This document shows, in pieces, positions 1 to 5,443 of a DNA stretch of 8,252 nucleotides. Position 1 is the first letter of the stretch. The number at the start of each line of letters is the position of its first letter. The notes under the pieces were generated by a model that was not told the DNA's origin, did not search any database, and was given only the letters and a program-made list of their open reading frames with translations. Made by a program: the position numbers and the translations under genes. Origin of the DNA: Candidatus Delongbacteria bacterium (GTDB lineage Bacteria > Bacteroidota > Bacteroidia > Bacteroidales > ML635J-15); NCBI GenBank assembly GCA_027858215.1, contig JAQIDD010000105.1, positions 1-8,252 of the forward strand. The letters are read 5' to 3'.

Positions 1-318
1 GCTTATGCCGTTGGCAACGGCAGTATGATGGAATATGAGATGAAATAACTGTATAAGGAAAATCCCGAAAAGGCCATTGCCAAAGCCACAAAATATTCCG
101 TCACTACTGCCAATGAAACATTAGATAGATGGCAGGATTTGTTTAAATATTTGTTTACCAAATATATGGATGGGAATGTTAAAAAGAAAGCAGCACCTAA
201 GGAAAACTATAAATACGTGGCTCCTGAACTGGAACAGCCCGGATATGGCGAAGAATGGTATCACCGTATCATCGAAGATACAGGAGATCAGTTTTTGATG
301 CCTCAGGAGGAAGAATAA
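1..318 (+). pseudogene. C-terminal end of a C69-family dipeptidase, interrupted by an in-frame stop
   Basis: The frame ending at TAA 316-318 encodes a tail typical of peptidase family C69 (PepD-like N-terminal-nucleophile dipeptidases that cleave dipeptides). Visible family landmarks are LYKENPEKA, then YSVTTANETLDRW, then LFTKYMDGNVKK, then QPGYGEEWYHRIIEDTGDQF near the end. The catalytic N-terminal cysteine would lie far upstream, outside the window. The frame carries a TAA at 46-48, directly before LYKENP, so only 89 codons after it are open and they have no plausible start. Codons 1-15 of this frame (AYAVGNG, then MMEYEMK) fit the family only in part. Frame 2 over bases 2-25 reads LMPLATAV, which looks more like the usual stretch before this point, so a frameshift near base 25 as well as the stop is possible. 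The gene may be a decayed copy, or the edge may carry a sequencing error. Family assignment is fairly sure; pseudogene status is inference. Confidence 0.65.
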
Positions 319-356
319 ACCAGCGGAAAATAATAATTTGTTTATGAAATATTAAT

Positions 357-390
357 ATTGTTGAGATGTACGGCCGTGCATCTCAACAAT
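357..390. terminator. Hairpin terminator between convergent dipeptidase and mltF genes
   Basis: Bases 357-373 pair with 374-390 over 17 positions, with one G-U pair and no other mismatch. The arms begin ATTGTTGAGATG and end CATCTCAACAAT. The flanks are AT-rich (TATTAAT on the left, GTTTTA on the right) rather than a long clean T-run. The hairpin lies 38 bases after the dipeptidase stop and 49 bases beyond the mltF stop, so it can serve both strands. The central 28 nt resemble the terminator at 4765-4792. Confidence 0.7.
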
Positions 391-439
391 GTTTTACAGG
401 GCGGAATTTTATGAAATACACATTGCAACCGGTGGCTAA

Positions 440-1906
440 TTATTGCTCAATAAACTGTTTGTAATGTTTATAACGTCTAAAGATATGATCAACATAGAGG
501 TATGGTTCCATGCCGCGCACATAACCGTATTTTATCATTGGTTGGTTGTAATGTCTTGGATTTGAAAGTTTAAGAATCATTTCTTCCACGTTATTATCCC
601 ATTTTGTGGGTGTGTGGTTCATAGTTTTGGCCAGGGCTTGTGCGTCGAGAACATGCCCATAGCCGCAATTGTATGAGGCCAGGGTAAATTTAATTCGCTG
701 CACGCTATCTTCAATGTTATCAAAACGCCCATGCAATTGTTTCAAATATTTTGTGCCGCCGCGGACGTTTTGTCCCGGGTTGTAACTGTTTCTAACGCCC
801 AATTCACGTGCTGTGGCCGGCATAAGTTGCATAAGTCCACGTGCACCTGCCCATGATCTTGCCTGCGCGTCAAATTGTGATTCCTGGTAAACCTGTGAAG
901 CAATCAAGCGCCAATCCCAACCAACAGTACTGGCATGCGATTTTATCAGTTCGTCGTATTTACTGATCTTATTGTTGTTGAGGCTGTAAAATTCACTTTC
1001 AATGCGTGCTTTAAAGCGGTTACGGTTTTTGAAATACTTATTGTAAATGACATAATAGTCAACTTCATCTTTCATTTCACTTAGCCATTGGTTACATTCA
1101 GCCAGCAGATCATCAGATCCGGGCGGTACTGCCCAGCTAATGCGCTGAGAAAAACTTACCGGCACTTCAATATTCAGGATGGGATAGTAGGATGCCATGA
1201 TGTTGGCGATGTTGTTGTCGGCAACAGTGTATTTGATTTTCCCTTCAGCCACCATCTGAATGATTTCGTCAGTGGAAAGTGCTCCGGGCAGGGTGTCAAT
1301 ATGGATTTTACCGCCAATTTCTTTTGACAAATTTTGCATGCGTTTAAAATAGGATGAGTTTTTCCGTATGGAAATGGTATCACCGATGAGTTCGATGGCA
1401 TCATGGATGAGGGATTTTTCAATTTCACTCCAGTGCATGCTGCGCCAGTTGTCCGGTTTTTTCTGTACCAGTACCTGGTGGGTGAGAAACAGATAATCTG
1501 TGAATTGTACTCTTTCTTTCCTGTCTGTAGTGACGGTCATCCCATGAGCTAGGATGTCGGCTTCGCCGTTGCGGATTTGCGGCAGCAGGCTGTCAATATT
1601 GTTTGATACCCTGATGTCAAGTTCCAAATCCAGATGTTTGGCAAAGCGGGTTAAGAGTTCATATTCAAAACCCATGGGCTGGCCACGGTACAGAAAATAG
1701 CTGGTGTTACTGTACGTGGTAAGGGCCACCAGTTTACCATCTTTTTTAATCTCTTCGAGGCTGCGGCTTATTGGTGTTTTATGTTTTTTTCTTTGCTTTT
1801 GTTTTCTATCATTGTCGTTGTTTTGACAGGCGAAAAACATGAGTATAATACTGATAAATATACCCATAAAAATAAGCATGTTGAATTTCGGTTTGATGGA
1901 ATACAT
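440..1906 (-). CDS. mltF: MltF-like membrane-bound lytic murein transglycosylase (SBP domain + SLT domain lipoprotein)
   Basis: This 488-residue lipoprotein should cleave the MurNAc-GlcNAc bond of peptidoglycan, forming 1,6-anhydro-MurNAc ends, from the periplasmic face of a membrane. Residues 10-26 form a hydrophobic signal segment ending in FFAC, with C27 as the likely lipidated cysteine, a loose but acceptable Bacteroidota lipobox. A lysine/arginine-rich linker (34-43) follows. Residues about 50-295 are a family-3 solute-binding domain (GQPMGFEYELLTRFAKHL, then DILAHGMTVTTDRKERVQFT). Residues about 315-475 are an SLT lysozyme-like domain with catalytic Glu342 in QVYQESQFD, the GARGLMQLMPATA motif at 354-366 and ASYNCGYGHVLDA at 410-422. 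Domain order and length match E. coli MltF (known), in which the binding domain modulates activity. The ATG follows an A-rich leader (AACAAAAAGAAACTAT) with no Shine-Dalgarno, and a matching promoter lies about 35 bases upstream. The gene is monocistronic. The family call is strong; the natural ligand of the binding domain is unknown. Confidence 0.93.
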   Translation of the reverse strand: MYSIKPKFNMLIFMGIFISIILMFFACQNNDNDRKQKQRKKHKTPISRSLEEIKKDGKLVALTTYSNTSYFLYRGQPMGFEYELLTRFAKHLDLELDIRVSNNIDSLLPQIRNGEADILAHGMTVTTDRKERVQFTDYLFLTHQVLVQKKPDNWRSMHWSEIEKSLIHDAIELIGDTISIRKNSSYFKRMQNLSKEIGGKIHIDTLPGALSTDEIIQMVAEGKIKYTVADNNIANIMASYYPILNIEVPVSFSQRISWAVPPGSDDLLAECNQWLSEMKDEVDYYVIYNKYFKNRNRFKARIESEFYSLNNNKISKYDELIKSHASTVGWDWRLIASQVYQESQFDAQARSWAGARGLMQLMPATARELGVRNSYNPGQNVRGGTKYLKQLHGRFDNIEDSVQRIKFTLASYNCGYGHVLDAQALAKTMNHTPTKWDNNVEEMILKLSNPRHYNQPMIKYGYVRGMEPYLYVDHIFRRYKHYKQFIEQ

Positions 1907-1940
1907 ATAGTTTCTTTTTGTTTTGAGAGCACAACTTACA

Positions 1941-1974
1941 CAAATTTATCATGAAATAAAATTATTTTTGTCAA
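1941..1974 (-). promoter_or_regulatory. Candidate Bacteroidota-type promoter of mltF
   Basis: On the minus strand TAAATTTG (1941-1948) matches the Bacteroidota -7 consensus TAnnTTTG exactly. TTGAC (1970-1974) lies 21 bases upstream, near the usual spacing for the -33 TTTG/TTG element. The -7 box is 34 bases before the mltF ATG. The assignment rests on consensus matching only. Confidence 0.5.
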
Positions 1975-1986
1975 TTTACAAAATTG

Positions 1987-2034
1987 ATTGCACGAATTGA
2001 CACGAATGGGTTTTGTCCAGAGATTGCCACGAAT
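1987..2034. repeat. Three short ATTG-CACGAAT direct repeats
   Basis: CACGAAT occurs at 1991-1997, 2001-2007 and 2028-2034, each preceded by ATTG with zero or one extra base (ATTGCACGAAT, ATTGACACGAAT, ATTGCCACGAAT). The first two copies overlap by two bases. A perfect 7-bp hairpin follows at once: AGCTGTC 2036-2042, loop TTGC, GACAGCT 2047-2053. No protein is supported in this stretch. Confidence 0.55.
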
Positions 2035-2070
2035 AAGCTGTCTTGCGACAGCTATTGGTTCCTTTCCACA

Positions 2071-2144
2071 GAGATGGTGATATGGAGAGATGGGATGAGG
2101 GATTGTATGTTTTCACTCTATCTATCTCTCTATCGGCCCATCTC
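2071..2144. repeat. Inverted arms of GAGATGGN octamer repeats
   Basis: The left arm 2071-2102 is purine-rich with an 8-bp period: GAGATGGT, GATATGGA, GAGATGGG, ATGAGGGA. The right arm 2116-2144 is pyrimidine-rich, and its reverse complement reads GAGATGGG, CCGATAGA, GAGATAGA. Compared without gaps, 2071-2099 and the reverse complement of 2116-2144 agree at 20 of 29 positions, so the segment could fold across a 16-base spacer. A CACCTG-CGC-CAGGTG palindrome (2144-2158) abuts it. Neither strand carries a credible gene here. Confidence 0.6.
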
Positions 2145-2168
2145 ACCTGCGCCAGGTGGGAGGCGGTT

Positions 2169-2268
2169 AGCTTACCGGCTGTGATGCCGTGCTTTTGTGA
2201 CAATACAAAAGCGATTTTATGAGCTCTTTGCATTGTCATCAGAAAAGCCGGCATGACTTCCGGTAACT
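2169..2268. repeat. About 100-bp imperfect palindrome
   Basis: The left arm 2169-2212 and the reverse complement of 2221-2268 align along their whole length. Shared blocks in order are AG, TTACCGG, ATGCCG, GCTTTT, TGACAAT, CAAA and AGC, broken by a few mismatches and 1-3 base indels. The left arm also holds its own hairpin: GCTTTTGT 2191-2198, loop GACAAT, ACAAAAGC 2205-2212. Transcribed RNA from either strand would fold into one long stem. A minus-strand open frame crosses it, but the palindrome explains the sequence better than a protein does. It could be a MITE remnant or a structured RNA; no transposase is nearby. Confidence 0.6.
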
Positions 2269-2296
2269 AGTAGCCGTACACCGACAGCAGCGAAGG

Positions 2297-2306
2297 CCCG
2301 CGGGCA
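2297..2306. repeat. GC-rich palindrome GCCCGCGGGC
   Basis: A perfect 10-bp palindrome sits in a GC-rich patch (2281-2320) that contrasts with the AT-rich rplS leader beginning at about 2321. The wider stretch 1975-2330 holds only repeats and palindromes, and I see no tRNA or other recognised RNA gene in it. Confidence 0.4.
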
Positions 2307-2412
2307 GGAGCCGTGGCGCCTTGATAAACAATAACATACACGCTTATTCATCTGTAAAATAAAATAAGAAAAAAGATTTTGTTAAAACATGTATCGTTCG
2401 GAAAATTATTTG

Positions 2413-2422
2413 TAATATTGCA
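2413..2422 (+). promoter_or_regulatory. rplS: Candidate -7 element of the rplS promoter
   Basis: TAATATTG followed by CA differs by one base from the Bacteroidota -7 consensus TAnnTTTG and lies 36 bases before the chosen rplS ATG. The region upstream (2321-2412) is AT-rich, but I see no well-spaced -33 TTTG. An alternative is ATTATTTG at 2405-2412 with TTTG at 2378-2381. Confidence 0.35.
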
Positions 2423-2458
2423 GTCCGAAAATTGAACAAACATTTAAAATTAAAGGTG

Positions 2459-2806
2459 ATGGATTATTTAAAGGCTGTTGAAAAAGAATATAAGCGGGAA
2501 GTTGATTATCCTGAATTCAATGCAGGGGATACAATAACCGTAAATTATAAAATCAAGGAAGGCAACAAAGAACGTATTCAGGGATTTCGCGGTGTTGTGC
2601 TGCAAAAAAAGGGTGAAGGCATGAATAAAACCTTTACAGTGAGAAAAGCCTCCGGTGGTTACGGCGTAGAACGTATATTTCCTTTGTATTCTCCGTTTAT
2701 TGACAGTATTACTGTGAATAAACACGGGAAAGTAAGGCGTTCACGTATTTTTTACTTACGTAAGCTTACCGGTAAAAAATCCCGTATTAAAGAACGTAAA
2801 TTCTAG
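2459..2806 (+). CDS. rplS: 50S ribosomal protein L19
   Basis: L19 is a structural protein of the large ribosomal subunit at the interface with the 30S subunit. The 115-residue product shows the family from end to end: PEFNAGDTITVNYKIKEGNK, then IQGFRGVVLQKKGEG, TFTVRKASGGYGVERIFPLYSPFIDSI in two adjacent blocks, and a basic tail with KVRRSRIFYLRKLTGKKSRIKER. The C-terminus is rich in lysine and arginine, as expected for an rRNA-binding protein. I chose ATG 2459 over the in-frame TTG at 2432 because MDYLKAVEKEY matches the normal L19 N-terminus and length, and AAAGG (2452-2456) lies just before it. The TTG start would add nine residues the family lacks. The usual rpsP-rimM-trmD neighbours of many bacteria are absent here, so this copy is transcribed alone. 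It ends in a strong terminator. Confidence 0.97.
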   Translation: MDYLKAVEKEYKREVDYPEFNAGDTITVNYKIKEGNKERIQGFRGVVLQKKGEGMNKTFTVRKASGGYGVERIFPLYSPFIDSITVNKHGKVRRSRIFYLRKLTGKKSRIKERKF

Positions 2807-2825
2807 CGTTGCTTAAGATACGATT

Positions 2826-2860
2826 AAAAAAGCCGCTTTCCTTTTGGAGTGCGGCTTTTT
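2826..2860. terminator. Bidirectional rho-independent terminator between rplS and the patatin gene
   Basis: AAAAAGCCGC (2827-2836) pairs perfectly with GCGGCTTTTT (2851-2860). After one mismatch, CTTTCC-side bases 2838-2841 pair with 2846-2849 around a TTTT loop. The A-run on the left and the T-run on the right give a U-tail on both strands. It lies 20 bases after the rplS stop and 51 bases beyond the stop of the facing patatin gene. Confidence 0.9.
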
Positions 2861-2910
2861 GTTTGTTTGATGCTCATGTGTTCCACGCTGAATAAAAGTA
2901 ATAAAATGCA

Positions 2911-3834
2911 TTATTTTTTTATCCGTTTCAGGGCTTTTTCACAAGCTTCTTCGCCATATTGGATGATTTCAGCAGATTTGTAAAAGTCAAACGTACCGTA
3001 TTTGTTTCTATCGGTTTTAACCAGTATGTCCGGGGGATATTCCCGCAATATGTTATCAGACATAATGTACAGCATAAGGCTGATAGACCTGTTCATCAGG
3101 TTAAAAATACCGGTTTTGTTATGGTTGGTGGGTGATATAAGCTTACTGATGTTTTGCTGTAAATTGATGATGGCTTTTCTGGCCATGTTGACATCTTCCG
3201 GTACTGAAACTCTAGGCTTTAGGGCCTCTTCCGGCGTTGATGGTTTTTCCCCATCATTTTCTAACCTGCTGTTTACATTGGAAACCACCAGGAGGTCATT
3301 TTTATTGCGTTCAACCCTGTTTGAAGGGATGGGATTCATGACGCCCCCATCCACAAGGTGCCGCCCGTCAATAACATAAGGTTTGAGCACGGTTGGTATG
3401 GAAATGGAAGCCCTGATTGCATTGTAAAGTTTGCCTTTGTTAAAAACCACTTCTTCTTCATTGATGATGTCAGTAGCTACAGCACAATACGGAATTTCAA
3501 GGTCCTCAATGTTTCTGTCCGGAATCATGTCTTCCAGCTCGGTGATGAGTTTTTCACCTTTCATCAATCCGCTGGTACTGATGGTAAAATCCATAAGTTT
3601 AAACACTTCAAGCTTGGTAAGGGTTTTTACCCAATCTTCCAGTGTTTTTAAACTGCCGGCAGCATATATGCCACCAACCAGTGCACCCATGCTGGAACCT
3701 GAAATGGATGTGATGTTGTAGCCGTGTTTTTCAAGGGCATTGATGACACCAATATGGGCAATGCCACGTGCTCCTCCACTGGACAATACCAATGCCACAT
3801 CTTTTCTTTTCTTTTTGCTTGGTTTAAAGATCAT
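2911..3834 (-). CDS. Patatin-like phospholipase family protein (RssA-like)
   Basis: Patatin-like proteins are Ser-Asp dyad lipid acyl hydrolases. This 307-residue protein has all the hallmarks: the oxyanion-hole glycine motif SSGGARGIAHIG (residues 18-29), the nucleophile elbow GSSMG (46-50) with Ser48, and the dyad Asp162 in DGG (162-164). RASISIPTVLKPY (141-153) before the DGG is also typical. No signal peptide or membrane segment is seen. The basic N-terminus (KPSKKKRKDVALVLSSG) runs straight into the first beta strand, so the enzyme is probably cytoplasmic. Length is close to E. coli RssA (known, about 300 residues). Residues about 215-307 form a tail with low motif content. The ATG is preceded by AT-rich sequence (TTATATTTAACTC) without a Shine-Dalgarno. 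The gene stands alone, convergent with rplS. The substrate cannot be deduced. Confidence 0.92.
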   Translation of the reverse strand: MIFKPSKKKRKDVALVLSSGGARGIAHIGVINALEKHGYNITSISGSSMGALVGGIYAAGSLKTLEDWVKTLTKLEVFKLMDFTISTSGLMKGEKLITELEDMIPDRNIEDLEIPYCAVATDIINEEEVVFNKGKLYNAIRASISIPTVLKPYVIDGRHLVDGGVMNPIPSNRVERNKNDLLVVSNVNSRLENDGEKPSTPEEALKPRVSVPEDVNMARKAIINLQQNISKLISPTNHNKTGIFNLMNRSISLMLYIMSDNILREYPPDILVKTDRNKYGTFDFYKSAEIIQYGEEACEKALKRIKK

Positions 3835-3946
3835 GAGTTAAATATAACAGAATATAATAAACTGTGCAAATGGGGTATTGATGGAACACTTGATTTTCTT
3901 AGAAACGGGCTCCCGCTTTTTCAAAACTGTTGATGATGGCAGTTTT

Positions 3947-4091
3947 AAGTCTGAAGTCTGAAGACGGGAGCCGGGAGTCGGAAGTCAGTCTTCTGCCTGA
4001 TTGATTACAATAACATAATTTCATAAAAACGTTAGTGTAAAATACCAGGGCTTTATACTTTGGCCTCGTTTTGTCTTCGGATTTCAGACTT
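3947..4091. repeat. Intergenic repeat element, copy A: core flanked by inverted heptamer arrays
   Basis: The left side is a 7-bp tandem array, in phase from 3947 to 3988: AAGTCTG, AAGTCTG, AAGACGG, GAGCCGG, GAGTCGG, AAGTCAG. The outer left 19 bases (3947-3965) match the reverse complement of 4073-4091 at 17 of 19 positions, giving the element terminal inverted repeats. The core 3995-4054 is AT-rich and matches copy B at 5251-5312 in the same orientation (shared AACATAATTT and GGGCTTT). It lies between the divergent patatin and ohr genes. No coding function is supported. It could be a MITE-like or other dispersed intergenic repeat. Confidence 0.7.
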
Positions 4092-4094
4092 AGC

Positions 4095-4160
4095 TTTTCC
4101 ATCTCCCAATCTCCCCATCACTCCCGTCTCCCCCTCTCACCCATCTCTCCGTCTCCTCCT
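4095..4160. repeat. Pyrimidine-only octamer array
   Basis: A strongly strand-biased C/T tract repeats roughly every 8 bases with single-base slips (ATCTCCCA, ATCTCCCC, then CGTCTCCC, CATCTCTC, CGTCTCCT). Its reverse complement is the GAGATGGN octamer seen at 2071-2102. It directly abuts copy A of the repeat element. From here to the ohr start (4161-4333) I see no gene and only a weak promoter candidate: TTGA at 4242 and CCATTTGCA at 4265. Confidence 0.55.
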
Positions 4161-4333
4161 GCGTGATTAGCGTTTCCTCACATCACCTGATGCAAGGCTC
4201 ATATTTGCTTTGCCGGAGAATGCAATGAAACCATCGGTGTATTGAAAAAAGCGGTAAATCTAAACCATTTGCATGTTTTACTGTTGATAGTGTTGAAAGG
4301 ACATTAAAATCAGAAATCTAAAAAACAAACACT

Positions 4334-4750
4334 ATGAAAACAATGTATAAAGCAAAAGCTACCGCCACAGGTGGCAGGAATGGAAAAGTTGAGAGCGAAG
4401 ACGGACTGATATCCATGACAACCCGCGTACCCAAAAGCATGGGAGGTGAAGGCGGAGCATATACAAATCCAGAACAATTGTTTGCAGCTACCTGGTCAAC
4501 CTGTTTCAACGGGGCCCTGGATCTTGTGATTAAGCAGGAAGGCGTAGAAACGGGCAAAACCAGCATCACAGCCACCGTTGGGATAGGCAAACAAAAAGAC
4601 GGGCTTGGCATCAATGCAGTGATGGAAGGGCATATTCCCGGCGTAGATAAAGAAAAAGCCATGGACCTGATGAAGAAAGCGCACCAGGTATGTCCGTATT
4701 CGAAAGCAACACGTGGAAATGTGGAAGTTGAATTGCGCGTTGCTGAATAA
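4334..4750 (+). CDS. ohr: Organic hydroperoxide resistance protein Ohr (OsmC/Ohr family thiol peroxidase)
   Basis: Ohr reduces organic hydroperoxides to alcohols with a reactive cysteine pair in the cytoplasm, recycled by lipoylated proteins in studied cases (known). The 138-residue protein has the peroxidatic Cys57 in TNPEQLFAATWSTCFNGAL (44-62) and the resolving Cys120 in AHQVCPYSKATRGN (116-129), both hallmarks of Ohr. Arg15 (ATGGRNGKVES) and Glu47 (NPEQL) are the likely active-site Arg/Glu partners. Length is standard for the family. Ohr fits better than OsmC because of the VCPYSKATRGN motif and the length. ATG 4334 was chosen, with an A-rich leader AAAAAACAAACACT and no Shine-Dalgarno. 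Met4 at 4343 is a possible alternative. No MarR-type OhrR regulator gene is adjacent. The gene is monocistronic and closed by its own terminator 14 bases after the stop. Confidence 0.95.
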   Translation: MKTMYKAKATATGGRNGKVESEDGLISMTTRVPKSMGGEGGAYTNPEQLFAATWSTCFNGALDLVIKQEGVETGKTSITATVGIGKQKDGLGINAVMEGHIPGVDKEKAMDLMKKAHQVCPYSKATRGNVEVELRVAE

Positions 4751-4764
4751 GCATTCCATAAATA

Positions 4765-4798
4765 GTTGAGACATGCGGATGTGTGCCTCAACTTTTTT
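4765..4798 (+). terminator. Rho-independent terminator of ohr
   Basis: GTTGAG (4765-4770) pairs with CTCAAC (4787-4792). Pairing continues inward after one A-C mismatch through five more pairs, two of them G-U, around a GGAT loop. A run of six T follows at 4793-4798. It has the same 28-nt span and end sequences as the hairpin at 360-387. Confidence 0.85.
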
Positions 4799-5217
4799 CA
4801 GTTCTTGGGTAGCGAATTTGCGACAATCCGTTCCCCGGCTAATCGCCCGGCAAGGAAGAGACTTTACATGATCTTCTTTCGTTCGGGTTCTAGGTTTTTC
4901 ACCCATTGGTTCACCACATACTCGATTTTTTATTGAGTCTACCTGAGAGAATAATAATGTTGTGATTACCAAAATAACAAATATCGTTAGGTTTCCCTTT
5001 TTTAAGTACTGATTTCATGCTCCTATTTATTTCAAAATTAGTTGGACATAATTTATTTGTCGTTAAATATTACACACTGTGTGTTGGTTTTTTGTTGTTT
5101 ATGCAAGGATCAAGTCACAAATGCAAATTTTGCCATCCCCTTCCATCGCTCCTTCAACACATCAATCCGCAAATATTTGAAAATGTTTTTATGATAAGCT
5201 TTGATGAATTAGTCATA
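4799..5217. other. Gene-free stretch with no recognisable feature
   Basis: Open frames here are short, and they either run back across the ohr terminator into ohr antisense or forward into the repeat element, so none is supported. I see no RNA gene, array or clear promoter. A GC-rich patch at 4824-4860 (TTCCCCGGCTAATCGCCCGG) stands out from AT-rich flanks but forms no convincing stem. The stretch may be decayed sequence between the ohr terminator and the repeat element. Confidence 0.4.
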
Positions 5218-5375
5218 AGCTGGAAGACCGGAGGCGGAAGGCAATCATATGCCAGATGGATTATGAGAACATAATTTTATTACAATTGGGGAGTGAAAAC
5301 GCCCGGGGCTTTTTAATTCCGTCTTCCGGCTGTTATCTTCCGTCTTCCGTCTTCCGTCTCCCTCTCTCTATCTCA
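5218..5375. repeat. Intergenic repeat element, copy B: core flanked by inverted heptamer arrays
   Basis: The left arm 5218-5242 is purine-rich (GGAAGAC, CGGAGGC, GGAAGGC). Its reverse complement agrees with 5321-5345 at 17 of 25 positions. The right arm is a 7-bp tandem array in phase from 5320 to 5375: CGTCTTC, CGGCTGT, TATCTTC, CGTCTTC, CGTCTTC, CGTCTCC, CTCTCTC, TATCTCA. The core 5251-5312 matches the copy A core: in two gap-free blocks I count 38 of 48 identical bases. Same orientation as copy A. It lies downstream of both ohr and the S9 peptidase gene. Confidence 0.7.
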
Positions 5376-5376
5376 C

Positions 5377-5393
5377 AAATAAGGGGTACGCCC
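5377..5393 (+). repeat. 17-bp inverted repeat beyond the 3' end of the S9 peptidase gene
   Basis: AAATAAGGGGTACGCCC here matches the reverse complement of 7699-7715 at 16 of 17 positions. The pair brackets the S9 peptidase gene, its -7 element and little else. It directly abuts the heptamer array of copy B. Confidence 0.55.
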
Positions 5394-5443
5394 AACAAAT
5401 TAAAAAATCACAGAGAATATTAACACCAAAAGTGTTTGCCGGG

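Noticed and set aside
1976..2254. 92-codon minus-strand open frame between mltF and rplS, and a 66-codon plus-strand frame over the same place
   Set aside because: Both cross the octamer arms and the 100-bp palindrome, have no start context, and show no recognisable protein motif. The repeats explain the sequence better.
2270..2330. tRNA or small RNA gene in the GC-rich patch
   Set aside because: No cloverleaf, anticodon stem or TTCGA-type loop could be found; only the short GCCCGCGGGC palindrome is present.
2432..2458. TTG start adding nine residues to L19
   Set aside because: The family N-terminus and length fit ATG 2459, and AAAGG lies directly before that ATG.
4318..4791. 157-codon minus-strand frame fully antisense to ohr
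   Set aside because: Its sequence is dictated by the conserved Ohr coding strand, with no independent family resemblance.
4496..4972. 158-codon minus-strand open frame antisense to the ohr 3' end
   Set aside because: It runs through the ohr terminator and is antisense to a well-conserved gene, so it looks like a shadow frame.
5017..5274. 85-codon plus-strand frame
   Set aside because: It runs into the left arm and core of repeat copy B, has no ribosome-binding or promoter context, and I recognise no family.
3947..5375. CRISPR array
   Set aside because: Repeat units are 7-8 bp with no spacers of constant length and no cas genes; the arrays are tandem and inverted, not interspersed.
5422..5436. 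AACAC/GTGTT hairpin just past the S9 peptidase stop as a terminator
   Set aside because: Only five base pairs and no T-run on the minus strand, too weak to annotate as a terminator.
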